Shown: one piece after another, positions 27,447-38,096 of the stretch | Layout of the letters: each line of letters begins with the position of its first letter | Position numbering within the stretch: position 1 is the stretch's first letter | Assembly: GCA_024280395.1 (NCBI GenBank) | Contig: JAJRQG010000063.1 | Span: forward strand, 1 to 64,000 | DNA length: 64,000 nucleotides | Source of the DNA: Gammaproteobacteria bacterium | GTDB lineage: Bacteria; Pseudomonadota; Gammaproteobacteria; Xanthomonadales; Marinicellaceae | Direction: 5' to 3' | Made by a program: the position numbers and the translations under genes | The notes under the pieces: generated by a model | The model's database searches: none | Told to the model about the DNA's origin: nothing | What the model saw: only the letters and a program-made list of their open reading frames with translations

Positions 27447-29723
27447 TTATTCAAAACCATCTGCAAACAATACAAGGATTGGTTCAGGAATATGTGTTTT
27501 AAACACCACAAGTGCATTGTCAATACCTGCAGCTACAATTAACCAACTGCCATCGCTGGTAATTGCCAGTGATGTAGGACCATTCATTTTGGTTACTCCT
27601 CCCACCTCATCTTGTTCTAAATCCGCAAACTCTAAATCTCCATAACCAATAGATGTGGTTACATTGTCACGAGTAAATGAAACCATTGTAGAATCATCAA
27701 AGCCCAATACATATGCACGATCATCACTGGGGTTTGTAATGATTGCACTGGGAGAATTCAAACCTATAAAGTCTGGATTGGCCTTGGTGAGTGTGGTATT
27801 AAATGTCAAAACACCATCAGCATTATTTCGATTAAATACAACTACAGCATCATCAGCTCTACCCAATGCATATACTTGTGCACCATCAGCACTAACAACG
27901 AGGTCTGCGGCAGCACCCAAGTCTGTCACACCTCCTATACCTGATTTAAACGAACTCATATAATTTAATTTTCCTGTAGAGATGTCTCTATTGAAAACAT
28001 TCAAAGCAGAACTATTATCAGCAACAACGTAAACATTTTTACCATCTGGTGAAACTTTTAAATTAATTGGTCTATCCATAAATGCAACAGTCACACCTGA
28101 ATCATTGCTGTCATTCACACCATTCTTTTCAGTTTCCAATAGGGTCAACAGCCCTGTCATATCATCTATACTAAATGCAGTTATAGTGTCAGAAGCACTG
28201 CCTGCAGCATACAAATGCAAGCCATCATCACTAATAGCCAAACCATATACTTCTTGCAGCCCAAATTCACCTGCAACTGCTTCAATAAAATTAGTTATGA
28301 AAGTGAGTTCACCAGTGATTGAATCGATACCGAAAACAGACACTGTATTGTTACCACTGGCAGCGGCATACAAATACTTACCATTAGGTGACAACACAAT
28401 TTGCCTGATCAATTTAAAAGAAGCTGTTTCAAAACCGACCGTTGTGTTGTTAACGACCGATAGAAAATTTAAAACGCCACTGCTAAATGAAAAGTGCAAA
28501 AGACTACCATTCCCATCCAATGATGAGACATAGACATGGCGATTATTATTACTAATAGCCACATCTGATGGACTAACCAATTCTGGAACAACACTATTAT
28601 CCACTTCAACGGGATCTTTGGTTTGTTGTTCACGGTTGGCATCCATAATAAATCCAGTTAAAGTGGGTGTAATCAACTGCGCATTATTGACATTACTAAT
28701 TTGCAATTTAATCACCTCAATTCCCTCAACAACAGCATCGGATAAGAAATCTACTGGAATAGTCACTTGTTGCTGTCCTGCGGTAATTATTTTGTTTCCA
28801 GCTGTTTGTGTATAATCAGCACCTTCAGTCGCTGTACCTGCAGCAGTTGTATAGTCAAAACTAATATCTTGCTCAAATGTTCTGGATAAAGTTAAAACGA
28901 AACCTTGAGTTAAAGTACCACTGGCTGGTTCAAACACCACCATGTCATTTCCTCTTAATTCCGGCAAGCCATCATCGTCAAGAATCGTTGCTGTTCCGAT
29001 AGGAAACTGAATAATAGCATTATTAGGATTGGACAAGAACACTTCAAAAGTTTCACTACTTTCAATCAAAGTATCTCCACAAATTTCAACTTCAATCGTC
29101 GTTGATAACGATTGAGCTGCAATTGTCGCCACACCATTTTTATTGACATAATCAAAATCACCCGTACAAGCATCTCCTTCAAGAGCCGATGTAGGAGAAG
29201 TTTGCTGGGTTCTCCAATCTACTGTGACCACTTCATCCGATACTTCTGATAAAGTTATTTGCATACTTAACAAACTTGTTCCTGAATTTCCTTCTAACTT
29301 TTCGCCAGGCAATATATTTAGTACTCCCGAACTAGCCGCCAAATTTAATGGATCAAGATCCAAGCGTTCTGCTGTGCCATAGTTTCCAACCAACACTTCA
29401 GCAACTAAATTTCCATTGATGAATACTGAGGCTGGGTCTCCCGGACGAGCATTACCATGTTTTCTGGGGTCCACATCATCCATAGGAACTCTTAGTGCAT
29501 ATAAGCCACCCAATGAATCATCACTTCCCATCGAATAAATAGCCACTGTCAATAGCTGACTCTCAATAAAGATAGAAATTTCAGAATTGTTGGCTAAAGG
29601 TTCACCAAACCAAGTAGCAGTTCCATACAAAACAAAATCTGGTTGAGACAATTTTGCATGAACTTGACTTGTCATGATTGAAAGAATCAATACGATAAAT
29701 ATCACTTTTTTATTAATTTTCAT
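27447..29723 (-). CDS. Secreted Calx-beta / seven-bladed propeller protein
   Basis: A 758-residue precursor. After a signal peptide (MKINKKVIFIVLILSIMTSQVHA) comes a beta domain, then two Calx-beta domains (about 130-250, 258-365; FDYTTAAGTATEGADYTQTAG is the hallmark of the second), then seven lactonase-like propeller blades (about 375-745, about 53 residues each; pattern SPDGKNVYVV...FNRD...TGKL). The C-terminus ends ILVLFADGFE directly at the stop. Last gene of the five-gene operon, two bases after the 2786-residue gene. Probably a surface or matrix protein; no catalytic residues are evident. Confidence 0.82.
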   Translation of the reverse strand: MKINKKVIFIVLILSIMTSQVHAKLSQPDFVLYGTATWFGEPLANNSEISIFIESQLLTVAIYSMGSDDSLGGLYALRVPMDDVDPRKHGNARPGDPASVFINGNLVAEVLVGNYGTAERLDLDPLNLAASSGVLNILPGEKLEGNSGTSLLSMQITLSEVSDEVVTVDWRTQQTSPTSALEGDACTGDFDYVNKNGVATIAAQSLSTTIEVEICGDTLIESSETFEVFLSNPNNAIIQFPIGTATILDDDGLPELRGNDMVVFEPASGTLTQGFVLTLSRTFEQDISFDYTTAAGTATEGADYTQTAGNKIITAGQQQVTIPVDFLSDAVVEGIEVIKLQISNVNNAQLITPTLTGFIMDANREQQTKDPVEVDNSVVPELVSPSDVAISNNNRHVYVSSLDGNGSLLHFSFSSGVLNFLSVVNNTTVGFETASFKLIRQIVLSPNGKYLYAAASGNNTVSVFGIDSITGELTFITNFIEAVAGEFGLQEVYGLAISDDGLHLYAAGSASDTITAFSIDDMTGLLTLLETEKNGVNDSNDSGVTVAFMDRPINLKVSPDGKNVYVVADNSSALNVFNRDISTGKLNYMSSFKSGIGGVTDLGAAADLVVSADGAQVYALGRADDAVVVFNRNNADGVLTFNTTLTKANPDFIGLNSPSAIITNPSDDRAYVLGFDDSTMVSFTRDNVTTSIGYGDLEFADLEQDEVGGVTKMNGPTSLAITSDGSWLIVAAGIDNALVVFKTHIPEPILVLFADGFE

Positions 29724-29725
29724 GA

Positions 29726-32700
29726 TTAATTACCTGAGTAAGAATAAGTTGTAAAGAACAAGTGAATATCACTGACACCATTGCCATCTCTTTCACCATT
29801 GCCACCGGGTATTAATTGGCCTTCTATGAATGTATCTAATCCTTCTTTAGGATCATTTAAGAAACTGGCTCCGGGAATTATCATCATCCATTTCCTGTTC
29901 CATACCGATCGTCCAATTAATCGAGAGCTAGATATAATCTCACTGGCATCAAACGGTTCGGAATAATGAAAAGCCAAATATTGAGAATGTTTTCTTATGT
30001 CTGTTGAATTCCCTATTTGAGCATCTACTATTGGCAACCAATCAAATCGATCTAAATCTGTAGCCCCCAATTGAAGTGGAATAGGTAATTTTTGATCAAT
30101 AACTTGCCACTGACGAACACTGAAATTGTTGGCTCCAGGAGAACGCATCATGTCAGCCCCTATGGGGAACAAATACATTCTTGGTGTGTTGGATAATGGC
30201 AAGTCAGCATAATTTTCAAACCAAGTACCTACACCCTTTATTCGAGTAGAAAATTGACTTGAATCATATGCACTGTCACCTGGTCCAAGCTTGTTACCAA
30301 AGAAGTTTTGACCAAATAAAACAGATGTATCAAATGTTAGCACAATCGCGGGTTGTGGTCCTGCGGACTCAGGTGCAAATGGTCTAGCATACCGTTTGAA
30401 CTCAGGTATATCCCAAATATTTTCGACTGTTTTCGATATTAATTGTTCTCTCCATGTGGCACTTGAATCTACATCATCTGCAATTCTAAACAACTCATAC
30501 CTCAACGAAAATCTATTGGTTTCTACATCTGGATTATTAAAGCCCATTTGTGATCTTAACACATCAAAACTTTGTTTCATGCGAGCCATAGGATCGGCTA
30601 GTCCATTTGAACCTGCAACTGGTGAACCATCCAATATTTGACCTATGGATCGTTCTTTAACAATATCTGTCAAGAAATTTTGCCCTGATTGCGCATCAGT
30701 TCCCAATAAGTTGGTTTCATAGTCATAAGCTGCTGCCGCTAAATAAACATATCGAGCTGCTTGATCAAATGCTGCACGGTATTTTTGCAAAGCATCATTT
30801 CTGAATATTCTAAATGCCATGTCTTCATAGCGATACTCTTGAATAGCCGCTGAACCCTGTCGTCTAAATGTCTCATATTGTTCCATTATTTCCGCACCAT
30901 TGGCTAGTATAGTGTTGTATTTACCGATTAACTGTTGTGCGGATTCTGCTCTTAGATAAATTTCTGCACGCAAAGCGGGTTCCTCCTGCATAAGCAAGTC
31001 AATTTCACCTTTAACATTAAACAAATCCAAAGCAGTGTTATTTAACTCAACATCAAGCTCTGCAGCAGATCCGACTCTTTCTGCCGCAAAATCGGTAATA
31101 CTGGCAACTGCCTCTAAACCATCGGCAACCGTATCAACAATAAAGGCTGATATTTCACCACCTGCTTGAATTGCACACCTTGGGCCACTGGCCACATCCC
31201 CTCCAACAGCAAATCCACCAATCAAATTTTTGGGAATACATTCTGAAGTTGTTTCAAAACTCGCATCGATTCCTAAGGCCACACGATGACCAATTGCTGC
31301 AGCTGTATTCAAAGCCAAGGATGTTGTCGTTAATGCAACAATTTCATCATTTGCCTTATTGGTAATATCAATATTACTTTCAGAAATTTCAAAGGTAGCT
31401 CTTAGAGTATCAATCGCGGTATTGATTCTTTGCTTTAGTAGGTCGTAGTCCAATATGGCTTGCCTTATTTCAATTCTTGCCAATACCATTTCATACATCA
31501 CGTCCTGAATTTGACCTTCTGCTCTTCTGCTTCCTGTCCATTCTTTGGGTTTGTTAAAGGCAAAACCTATATCTGCTGATTCGATTGTTTGGTATTCAAC
31601 ATCCAGTGTTTCACTGGTCAAAGTTCCCAATGAACAACCACTGCCTAAAGGCTCACCAACACAAGAAGCTCTTTCATTTGATGTACCTGCAGGACCAGGT
31701 GATATGTCAAAGAAATTAATGCCGTTTTCTACTGGAGTATAGGTACCAGTAAAGGATTTAATTACTGCCACCGTGTTGTTGTCAGCATCATAACCATTGG
31801 TACAATTACCATCACTGTCCGTAGATTTACAACTGAAATCAAAATCAGTTCCTGCAAGCGCAGGAGTATCAATGTACATGTAATGGTACATATCATAGCC
31901 GGCAAAATTATCTGGGTAAGTACCTCCTACACCAATATCATCATCATAAGGTGCACCAAATATTTCTATCAATTGATTCTCAAAATCATTTTCAGTACTC
32001 TTAGAATCTATGGTTATATCTTCTAATGAATCTTGATTCCTGCGCATCAAATTGTTAATTTGATTGGCAAAGTCCCAAACACCTACTAAGTTATCCATGG
32101 CGATTTCTGCCCGTTCATAGATTTGCTCAAAATGAGTCAGGCCATTGCTGTTACTGTCTTCTACAACCAAAACAGGATCAATATCAAATGGTACAACTCC
32201 ACTGGCTAGCCCCAAAGGATTTAACCCTCTATCTGCTTCGTCAATTTGGCTTTGGATATTATCGTAGTGACTAACAATTTGATCTAATTCAGGGATATTG
32301 TTCCTTTCAATTTTTTCAATACCAGAATGATCTGGATCTAAGTCCTCGGAAGGAATAATGGCATTGGCTGTCGCCCAATCAAAATAAGCTCCCATACCCG
32401 CACGGTGACCCCATTCTGATACACCCCAAGCCCTATCCTCTACTGGATCAGTATAACCTTGGTACTGCCCTGCCGGATCTTCGACATAAAAACTTCGGTA
32501 AGTCAAATCTACAATTTCGGCTCCTACTCTTGCCTTAGCAGCTGCTGTTTCCGCAAATTGTCTTTCATCTAGAAAATCTACTTTAAAATCTCCACCCGCA
32601 ATGGTAATTGCCTCAGTCCTTACATTCCAACTATAAAATGGATGGCGAAGTAACTGATAATAAATATCAAGGGCTGTTAAATAATGCCCCCATGCGTCTC

Positions 32701-35700
32701 CATGCCCTTGTGGATACAATATACGTGCATCAAATTCATTGATATTTCCTGAATCATCTATATCTGATATGTTATAAGACAATGCGTATGCAACTTCACC
32801 ATCACCCGTTGAAAAATTCCAAACCAGTCGATTGTATATAGGATTAACTATCGGCCCATTAGAGCCATCCCTACCTCTTAGTAATACCAATTCCTCTTCT
32901 AGCAATGAACCCAATTGATTTTGAAAATTAAATATGGAAGAAGCTACAGAAAAAGAACCATCATCTGTTGAAATTCCTATCATTGGATCTTGTGCATCAG
33001 CATAAGCTTCGTTGCCCAACAAAGTATAAAAGTCCACTAATCTAGAAGCTACCTGTAATATAGCTGTATTAGCAGGATCGTAATTAACCGGAGGTGTTGA
33101 ATCTATACTTAATGCCATTGCCCGTTTCATCACGGTTGTATAAGCTTCAATCAAACCAATACTGTTTAGGTTTTCAGGGTCGTTATTCATGGCTATATCG
33201 CCTTCGTAACGTTCTCCCAATTGTACCAACATACTGGCAAAATTATTGGTGGCTGCTTTTGCAAAATCCTTAACTCTGTTATCAAAAGGATTAAGTCTAT
33301 TTAATACACGTTTAACCCAACCTTGCGCCAACTTGCCTTGTTCAGTTAAAGCAGTTGCTCCTGGCTGACCTGCCCATAAGCTCCAATCAGTTTGGTTGTT
33401 ACAACCTGGCAACCCTTTGTATCTGGCTATATACCAATTGTCAGATAAAGTTTGAATATTGGCTCCAGCAATTGTAATTTCATTGGCTCCTACAGGATTA
33501 GCCACTGGATATTTAACCCAACCATTGAGCTGTCCATTTTCAGGAACTGGCAATGGCATAGGTGGAGACCCATCTTGATCTGGGTGGAAGAACCACTCGA
33601 ATTCTAATACGTCTGGGTTACCTCCAAAGTCACCGCTGTGTCTGAGCACTATTTGCTCATCAAAAATATTTTCTGGTTCCAGTACTTGTAGCTGCCCTTG
33701 ATAGGTGGCATAGATATCAAAAGGAGGTATAGCCGGTGGAGGGGGTGATTGCAAACAACCGACTCTAATAATATTTAAACTAATAGGCAAAGGCGTAAGA
33801 GATGCATCGTTGTTAAAAGCCAAAGTCATAAATCCGCTGCTTTGTGCACTGCCTGCAGTTAATGCAGATTGTCCACCCACTGCTTGAAAAGGTTCCAACA
33901 CAAAATCATTGTTCTTATCTTGAAACCCAATTAAGACATCGTCTTCAGAAACAGGCTGAGAAATTAGACACTCACGTCTGCCATCGACAATTTGTGAACT
34001 GGTACATATGCGCTGGATACCACTGGGGTTTCTGCTCAATCTAAACAGTGCTTCTACGGCTTGATCCCAATTACAACTGCCAGTTACTTGGCATAAACCA
34101 GTAAACCCTGACTCTTCAGAGCCATTGCCTCCATCTAATTTCTTTAATGCAACTCGATCATTCTTGGATAAAACGTTAGGTACCAATAATGGTTCACCTA
34201 AACCTGTAGCATCGTATAGGCCTTCTAAAATTAATTTTTTATTTAAAGGATCAAAAGACATGCGTTTTAGAATCGCAGCAGGCAATTTAATTGTTCCATC
34301 TGCTGAGCCCAATATAGTGCGTTTACCTGTGGTTTCTAATTCAGTAGCAATACTTGATGGAATAGCAGCTAATTTTACAAACCTTTGGCTAATTGGATCC
34401 ATCATCTGGGCCAGGGTATCCGTTGGCAAAGGATCTGGTAATGAGTTATACAAATCATCATAAACCACCTCAATTGCAGCTTGATTGACAATATCAGGTA
34501 AGCCAGCTTTAGACTCTAGCAATGTTTCGCCTATTGTTAGTTGTGGTACATTTGTTGGCCAAGTAATATCATATCTTATCTTAATTGGATCAGTAGGGTT
34601 TGGCGTACCACCTTCGTTGACAGATAATCGAGCTAACCAAGGCACACAAGTGCTATCGAAATCAGGCTGACCATTGTTATCTATATCATCTTGGATATCA
34701 TTGTTGTCTAAATCATAGAAAAATCCAGGTTGCAATGGATAGTAATACATCAATTCTCCACTGCCAGCGGATTTTGCCCAAATTTGGGCTTTGTAATCTT
34801 GAAAAAATGGTGGTGGCGGTTGCTCACCGAGTGCTTGGCCCACGGCTTTTGATTCAACACAACCAGGTAATGATCTTACAGGATAAGGAGGAGATACTGT
34901 CGTTGCAGCAATCCCAGTGAACTGGAAATTATTGTAACCAGCACCAGTTGCCAATACTTCAAAAATCCTCATCTTCCATTCAAAGACATTTTCATCGTAA
35001 TATTTGACCAACACATAAGGGTCCGATGATGCACTGGCATCACCATCAAGCTTGTCACCAAAATCTGACCTTAAAGCAAAGATTGCTTCTATGCCTGTTC
35101 CTGTATTGGATGGGGCAAATATTGCATGTTCATCATTGGGATTAAAACCAGGTAAATTTGGATTACTTTGAATATAAAGCGACAAAGAAGGATAGGCCAA
35201 GGGATCTAATGGATCCTGACCCAATACTTCACCACCCAATTGGCTAGCAATAATTATCTTATCGGGGTCAAACGGCCAAACTGGTGCATATCTTACCGCT
35301 TTTTCTGGCCAAAACACACCTCTAAAATCATTGTGATACCAAGCTATGCTTAATTCTCTATCTGAATCTTGCGGTCTTGAAGTCTCAGTCCGATTAACTG
35401 GTATAATTTGACCTGTTCTGGCTTCACGGTTATACGCCGCATTGGATCCTGTACCATCATAATAGGCCAGTTCATTGAGTACATAACCTGTCCTACCTAT
35501 CTCATTGTGATAAGAATCATCAATTTTAGTACCAATTATCCAGGATTCATTGTCTTCAAACTTAGGAACCGATTCAAACGGAATTGAGCGAACAATTTGT
35601 ACTTCAATTGGAAACAGTTGAATACTTGGTGATGGTCCATTGATATAGATAATGGTTGAAAAACCCGAGAGTTCATTATTAAATACACGGTTTTCTATCG

Positions 35701-38086
35701 CAGCATTACCCCCTGCAAAGGATAAATCTAATACCAAATATTCCCCAGAAGCAGGTTCTATTTCCACAGGTGCCCCTATTGTATGTACCTGATAACATTC
35801 TGAGATGACTTGACTGCTACATTCAGTCGATGGCCAATTGGCTTGACCGGTACTAACTATTCTATCCGTATCTTCAGCAACTCCAGTTGCACGCCAATGA
35901 ACTTCTAATTCCCCAAATGGTTGCAATGGTATCAATCTCCCATTTTCTCCAGCATTAAGAGGCTGAGCCCAATAGAGTAACTTTTGTGCTATAGCTTCTA
36001 TTTTTATTCCGTCTTGATAGAAATCTGGTAACAATGTTGCATTCAATAAATAGGCACCATTGGGTGGAATTAAATCAACTCCAACTGGCCATGATTCTAC
36101 TTGAAATGGACGGCCGTCTGTACCCCATGTTTCTACATAAATATCCGTGCCGCCTGCTCCATCAAATCGATCAGTTTCACCAAACAATATACTCGACTCT
36201 AAATTACCTGTAATATACAAACTGGTTAAACCATTGGTCGATATGTCTATACCCGTTTCATTTTCTAATTCACCGATAATAGCAGGATAAGAGTCACTTT
36301 CATCATAGGTATCACCACCGGTTAACCAACAAGCCACTTGATCCTTATTAAAGGACACCATAAACACATCATTTGAACCATTGTTATTGTGACTATTTAT
36401 TGTTTCATTGACCCCAGCTACTCCAGGAGGAGGAGGACATTGGTTTTCAATATTGACATAAGTTAATGAGCCGTTGAATGACCCAATTTGGTAAATATTA
36501 CCACTGTTATCAACAGTAACACCTTGTCCTACAGAATTACTTGCTGTTTGTGGGTGTCTCATCCAAGAACCCGCTGAACAAAAATCCAATGACACATTTT
36601 TATTTATACTTGCTAGAAATGCACCCCTAGGAATAGATAGTCCACAAAAACTGGCACCATCTGTTAGATTTTCACCAGAAACAATGAGTCTATTATTATT
36701 ATTGTCAAAAACAACATCATTGATTTCTAAACTTTGAGGAATAGCTCTGGCAGTACCAAGTGTTGGGCTTGTTCCTAAAGTGTTGCTGATCTCAAATACG
36801 AATTTCTCAGGTTGTACTACAGCTTTAATTTCTAAATTATCAATATGCCAATAATCATAACAAGGACCGTAGCCAACTCCCTTAATAAAGACCATTTTAA
36901 ATCCATTATAGGTCACTCCAGGACCAGATCTCACAAAGTTTGCAGTACCAATGGTTCTTGCACCACCACCATAATATCTTTGGAAATACTGTAAATTACC
37001 ATTGTTATCAATGTAATGAACCGATATATCATCGCCGCTATCTGGTCTTTCACTTCCTGGAAAACCACCTTCGATAATATCATAACTAATCTGCAAACTC
37101 TTCATTCCCGCAGCATTTATAGGAGGTGTATAAGTAGCATAACCACCATCAGCAAAAAATAGGTCTTTGCCATTGGGTGCGTTATAGGTTATTGCATGAT
37201 CCCATGCACCACTGACACAACTACCTGGATTACCTGACCAACCTGCTGGAAGCGTGTTATTGGGTGTGGAATCAAAATTTTCACTAAATAATATTGCTTC
37301 ACCACCGGCTTCTCCAAATAAATAAACTCGACCATTGTCATCAACTTCCATGGATGTAGTCATATCAAACCCTGTTGAATTAGCACCACGGTCACGTGCC
37401 CAAACCCAACCACCATCGTGTTCCATACGAACAACAAAAAGTTCTGAAGTCTTGTTTGATGTAGAACCATGAGTCAGAGTGCCTGCCCCACCAAAATTTG
37501 CGGATTTGCGGTAAAATCCCGAAACAAATATTGAGCCTTCAATTTGGGGAATTGTACTGGGGTCGCCTTCTATAGACTTAATTACCTTTACCTCACTTTC
37601 ATTTCCTGTAGTACCAAATTTTCTTGCCCATTTCCATGTGCCAGATGAATTTAACTTTGCCACGAAGCCATTTTTAACAGAAGTTGAGGCTGTCAATTGA
37701 ATTCCACCAATTTCTATAGTCCCGTAATAAGACCCACCAATATAAACATTGTCTGACTCGTCGACTTCTATAGTTGTGGGTATTTCATCTGATGTACCAC
37801 CGGCTTTAACCGCCCATTGAATAACTCCACTCGAATTCATCTTCAATACATAAATATCATTCAATCCAGTGCTGTTAAGTTCAATACCACCAAAATAAGC
37901 AGTGCCTTGAAATTGTCCAACTGTATAGGTACTTCCTGAAGAAGAAGTCACAATGGCTATTGCATTTTCATTATTTGCGCCACCACCACCTGTTGGCCAT
38001 GAAGCTGCCAACAAATCTGTAGTAGTAATGAACAGAAATGTTAATAACAAGGAGTAAGACATAGATTTTTTTATAGTATTTTTCAT
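29726..38086 (-). CDS. Giant secreted protein with SBBP-like N-terminus, unknown family
   Basis: A 2786-residue precursor with a signal peptide (ends TTTDLLAA). Residues about 35-640 hold SBBP-like propeller repeats (DIYVLKMNSSGVIQWAVKAGG, then GFVAKLNSSGTWKWARKFG) around an inserted jelly-roll-like stretch (NFDSTPNNTLPAGWSG to YDYWHIDNLEIK). The middle (about 700-2100) is not recognised; it has repeat-poor, well-formed motifs such as FNPNDEHAIFAPS and FGAPYDDDIGVGGTYPDNF. Residues about 2220-2560 are long helices (coiled-coil-like), and the end is beta-rich, without the DGFE tail. It lies 10 bp after the 603-residue gene with AAGGAG upstream. I can give no function. Confidence 0.75.
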   Translation of the reverse strand: MKNTIKKSMSYSLLLTFLFITTTDLLAASWPTGGGGANNENAIAIVTSSSGSTYTVGQFQGTAYFGGIELNSTGLNDIYVLKMNSSGVIQWAVKAGGTSDEIPTTIEVDESDNVYIGGSYYGTIEIGGIQLTASTSVKNGFVAKLNSSGTWKWARKFGTTGNESEVKVIKSIEGDPSTIPQIEGSIFVSGFYRKSANFGGAGTLTHGSTSNKTSELFVVRMEHDGGWVWARDRGANSTGFDMTTSMEVDDNGRVYLFGEAGGEAILFSENFDSTPNNTLPAGWSGNPGSCVSGAWDHAITYNAPNGKDLFFADGGYATYTPPINAAGMKSLQISYDIIEGGFPGSERPDSGDDISVHYIDNNGNLQYFQRYYGGGARTIGTANFVRSGPGVTYNGFKMVFIKGVGYGPCYDYWHIDNLEIKAVVQPEKFVFEISNTLGTSPTLGTARAIPQSLEINDVVFDNNNNRLIVSGENLTDGASFCGLSIPRGAFLASINKNVSLDFCSAGSWMRHPQTASNSVGQGVTVDNSGNIYQIGSFNGSLTYVNIENQCPPPPGVAGVNETINSHNNNGSNDVFMVSFNKDQVACWLTGGDTYDESDSYPAIIGELENETGIDISTNGLTSLYITGNLESSILFGETDRFDGAGGTDIYVETWGTDGRPFQVESWPVGVDLIPPNGAYLLNATLLPDFYQDGIKIEAIAQKLLYWAQPLNAGENGRLIPLQPFGELEVHWRATGVAEDTDRIVSTGQANWPSTECSSQVISECYQVHTIGAPVEIEPASGEYLVLDLSFAGGNAAIENRVFNNELSGFSTIIYINGPSPSIQLFPIEVQIVRSIPFESVPKFEDNESWIIGTKIDDSYHNEIGRTGYVLNELAYYDGTGSNAAYNREARTGQIIPVNRTETSRPQDSDRELSIAWYHNDFRGVFWPEKAVRYAPVWPFDPDKIIIASQLGGEVLGQDPLDPLAYPSLSLYIQSNPNLPGFNPNDEHAIFAPSNTGTGIEAIFALRSDFGDKLDGDASASSDPYVLVKYYDENVFEWKMRIFEVLATGAGYNNFQFTGIAATTVSPPYPVRSLPGCVESKAVGQALGEQPPPPFFQDYKAQIWAKSAGSGELMYYYPLQPGFFYDLDNNDIQDDIDNNGQPDFDSTCVPWLARLSVNEGGTPNPTDPIKIRYDITWPTNVPQLTIGETLLESKAGLPDIVNQAAIEVVYDDLYNSLPDPLPTDTLAQMMDPISQRFVKLAAIPSSIATELETTGKRTILGSADGTIKLPAAILKRMSFDPLNKKLILEGLYDATGLGEPLLVPNVLSKNDRVALKKLDGGNGSEESGFTGLCQVTGSCNWDQAVEALFRLSRNPSGIQRICTSSQIVDGRRECLISQPVSEDDVLIGFQDKNNDFVLEPFQAVGGQSALTAGSAQSSGFMTLAFNNDASLTPLPISLNIIRVGCLQSPPPPAIPPFDIYATYQGQLQVLEPENIFDEQIVLRHSGDFGGNPDVLEFEWFFHPDQDGSPPMPLPVPENGQLNGWVKYPVANPVGANEITIAGANIQTLSDNWYIARYKGLPGCNNQTDWSLWAGQPGATALTEQGKLAQGWVKRVLNRLNPFDNRVKDFAKAATNNFASMLVQLGERYEGDIAMNNDPENLNSIGLIEAYTTVMKRAMALSIDSTPPVNYDPANTAILQVASRLVDFYTLLGNEAYADAQDPMIGISTDDGSFSVASSIFNFQNQLGSLLEEELVLLRGRDGSNGPIVNPIYNRLVWNFSTGDGEVAYALSYNISDIDDSGNINEFDARILYPQGHGDAWGHYLTALDIYYQLLRHPFYSWNVRTEAITIAGGDFKVDFLDERQFAETAAAKARVGAEIVDLTYRSFYVEDPAGQYQGYTDPVEDRAWGVSEWGHRAGMGAYFDWATANAIIPSEDLDPDHSGIEKIERNNIPELDQIVSHYDNIQSQIDEADRGLNPLGLASGVVPFDIDPVLVVEDSNSNGLTHFEQIYERAEIAMDNLVGVWDFANQINNLMRRNQDSLEDITIDSKSTENDFENQLIEIFGAPYDDDIGVGGTYPDNFAGYDMYHYMYIDTPALAGTDFDFSCKSTDSDGNCTNGYDADNNTVAVIKSFTGTYTPVENGINFFDISPGPAGTSNERASCVGEPLGSGCSLGTLTSETLDVEYQTIESADIGFAFNKPKEWTGSRRAEGQIQDVMYEMVLARIEIRQAILDYDLLKQRINTAIDTLRATFEISESNIDITNKANDEIVALTTTSLALNTAAAIGHRVALGIDASFETTSECIPKNLIGGFAVGGDVASGPRCAIQAGGEISAFIVDTVADGLEAVASITDFAAERVGSAAELDVELNNTALDLFNVKGEIDLLMQEEPALRAEIYLRAESAQQLIGKYNTILANGAEIMEQYETFRRQGSAAIQEYRYEDMAFRIFRNDALQKYRAAFDQAARYVYLAAAAYDYETNLLGTDAQSGQNFLTDIVKERSIGQILDGSPVAGSNGLADPMARMKQSFDVLRSQMGFNNPDVETNRFSLRYELFRIADDVDSSATWREQLISKTVENIWDIPEFKRYARPFAPESAGPQPAIVLTFDTSVLFGQNFFGNKLGPGDSAYDSSQFSTRIKGVGTWFENYADLPLSNTPRMYLFPIGADMMRSPGANNFSVRQWQVIDQKLPIPLQLGATDLDRFDWLPIVDAQIGNSTDIRKHSQYLAFHYSEPFDASEIISSSRLIGRSVWNRKWMMIIPGASFLNDPKEGLDTFIEGQLIPGGNGERDGNGVSDIHLFFTTYSYSGN

Positions 38087-38096
38087 AATTTTCTCC

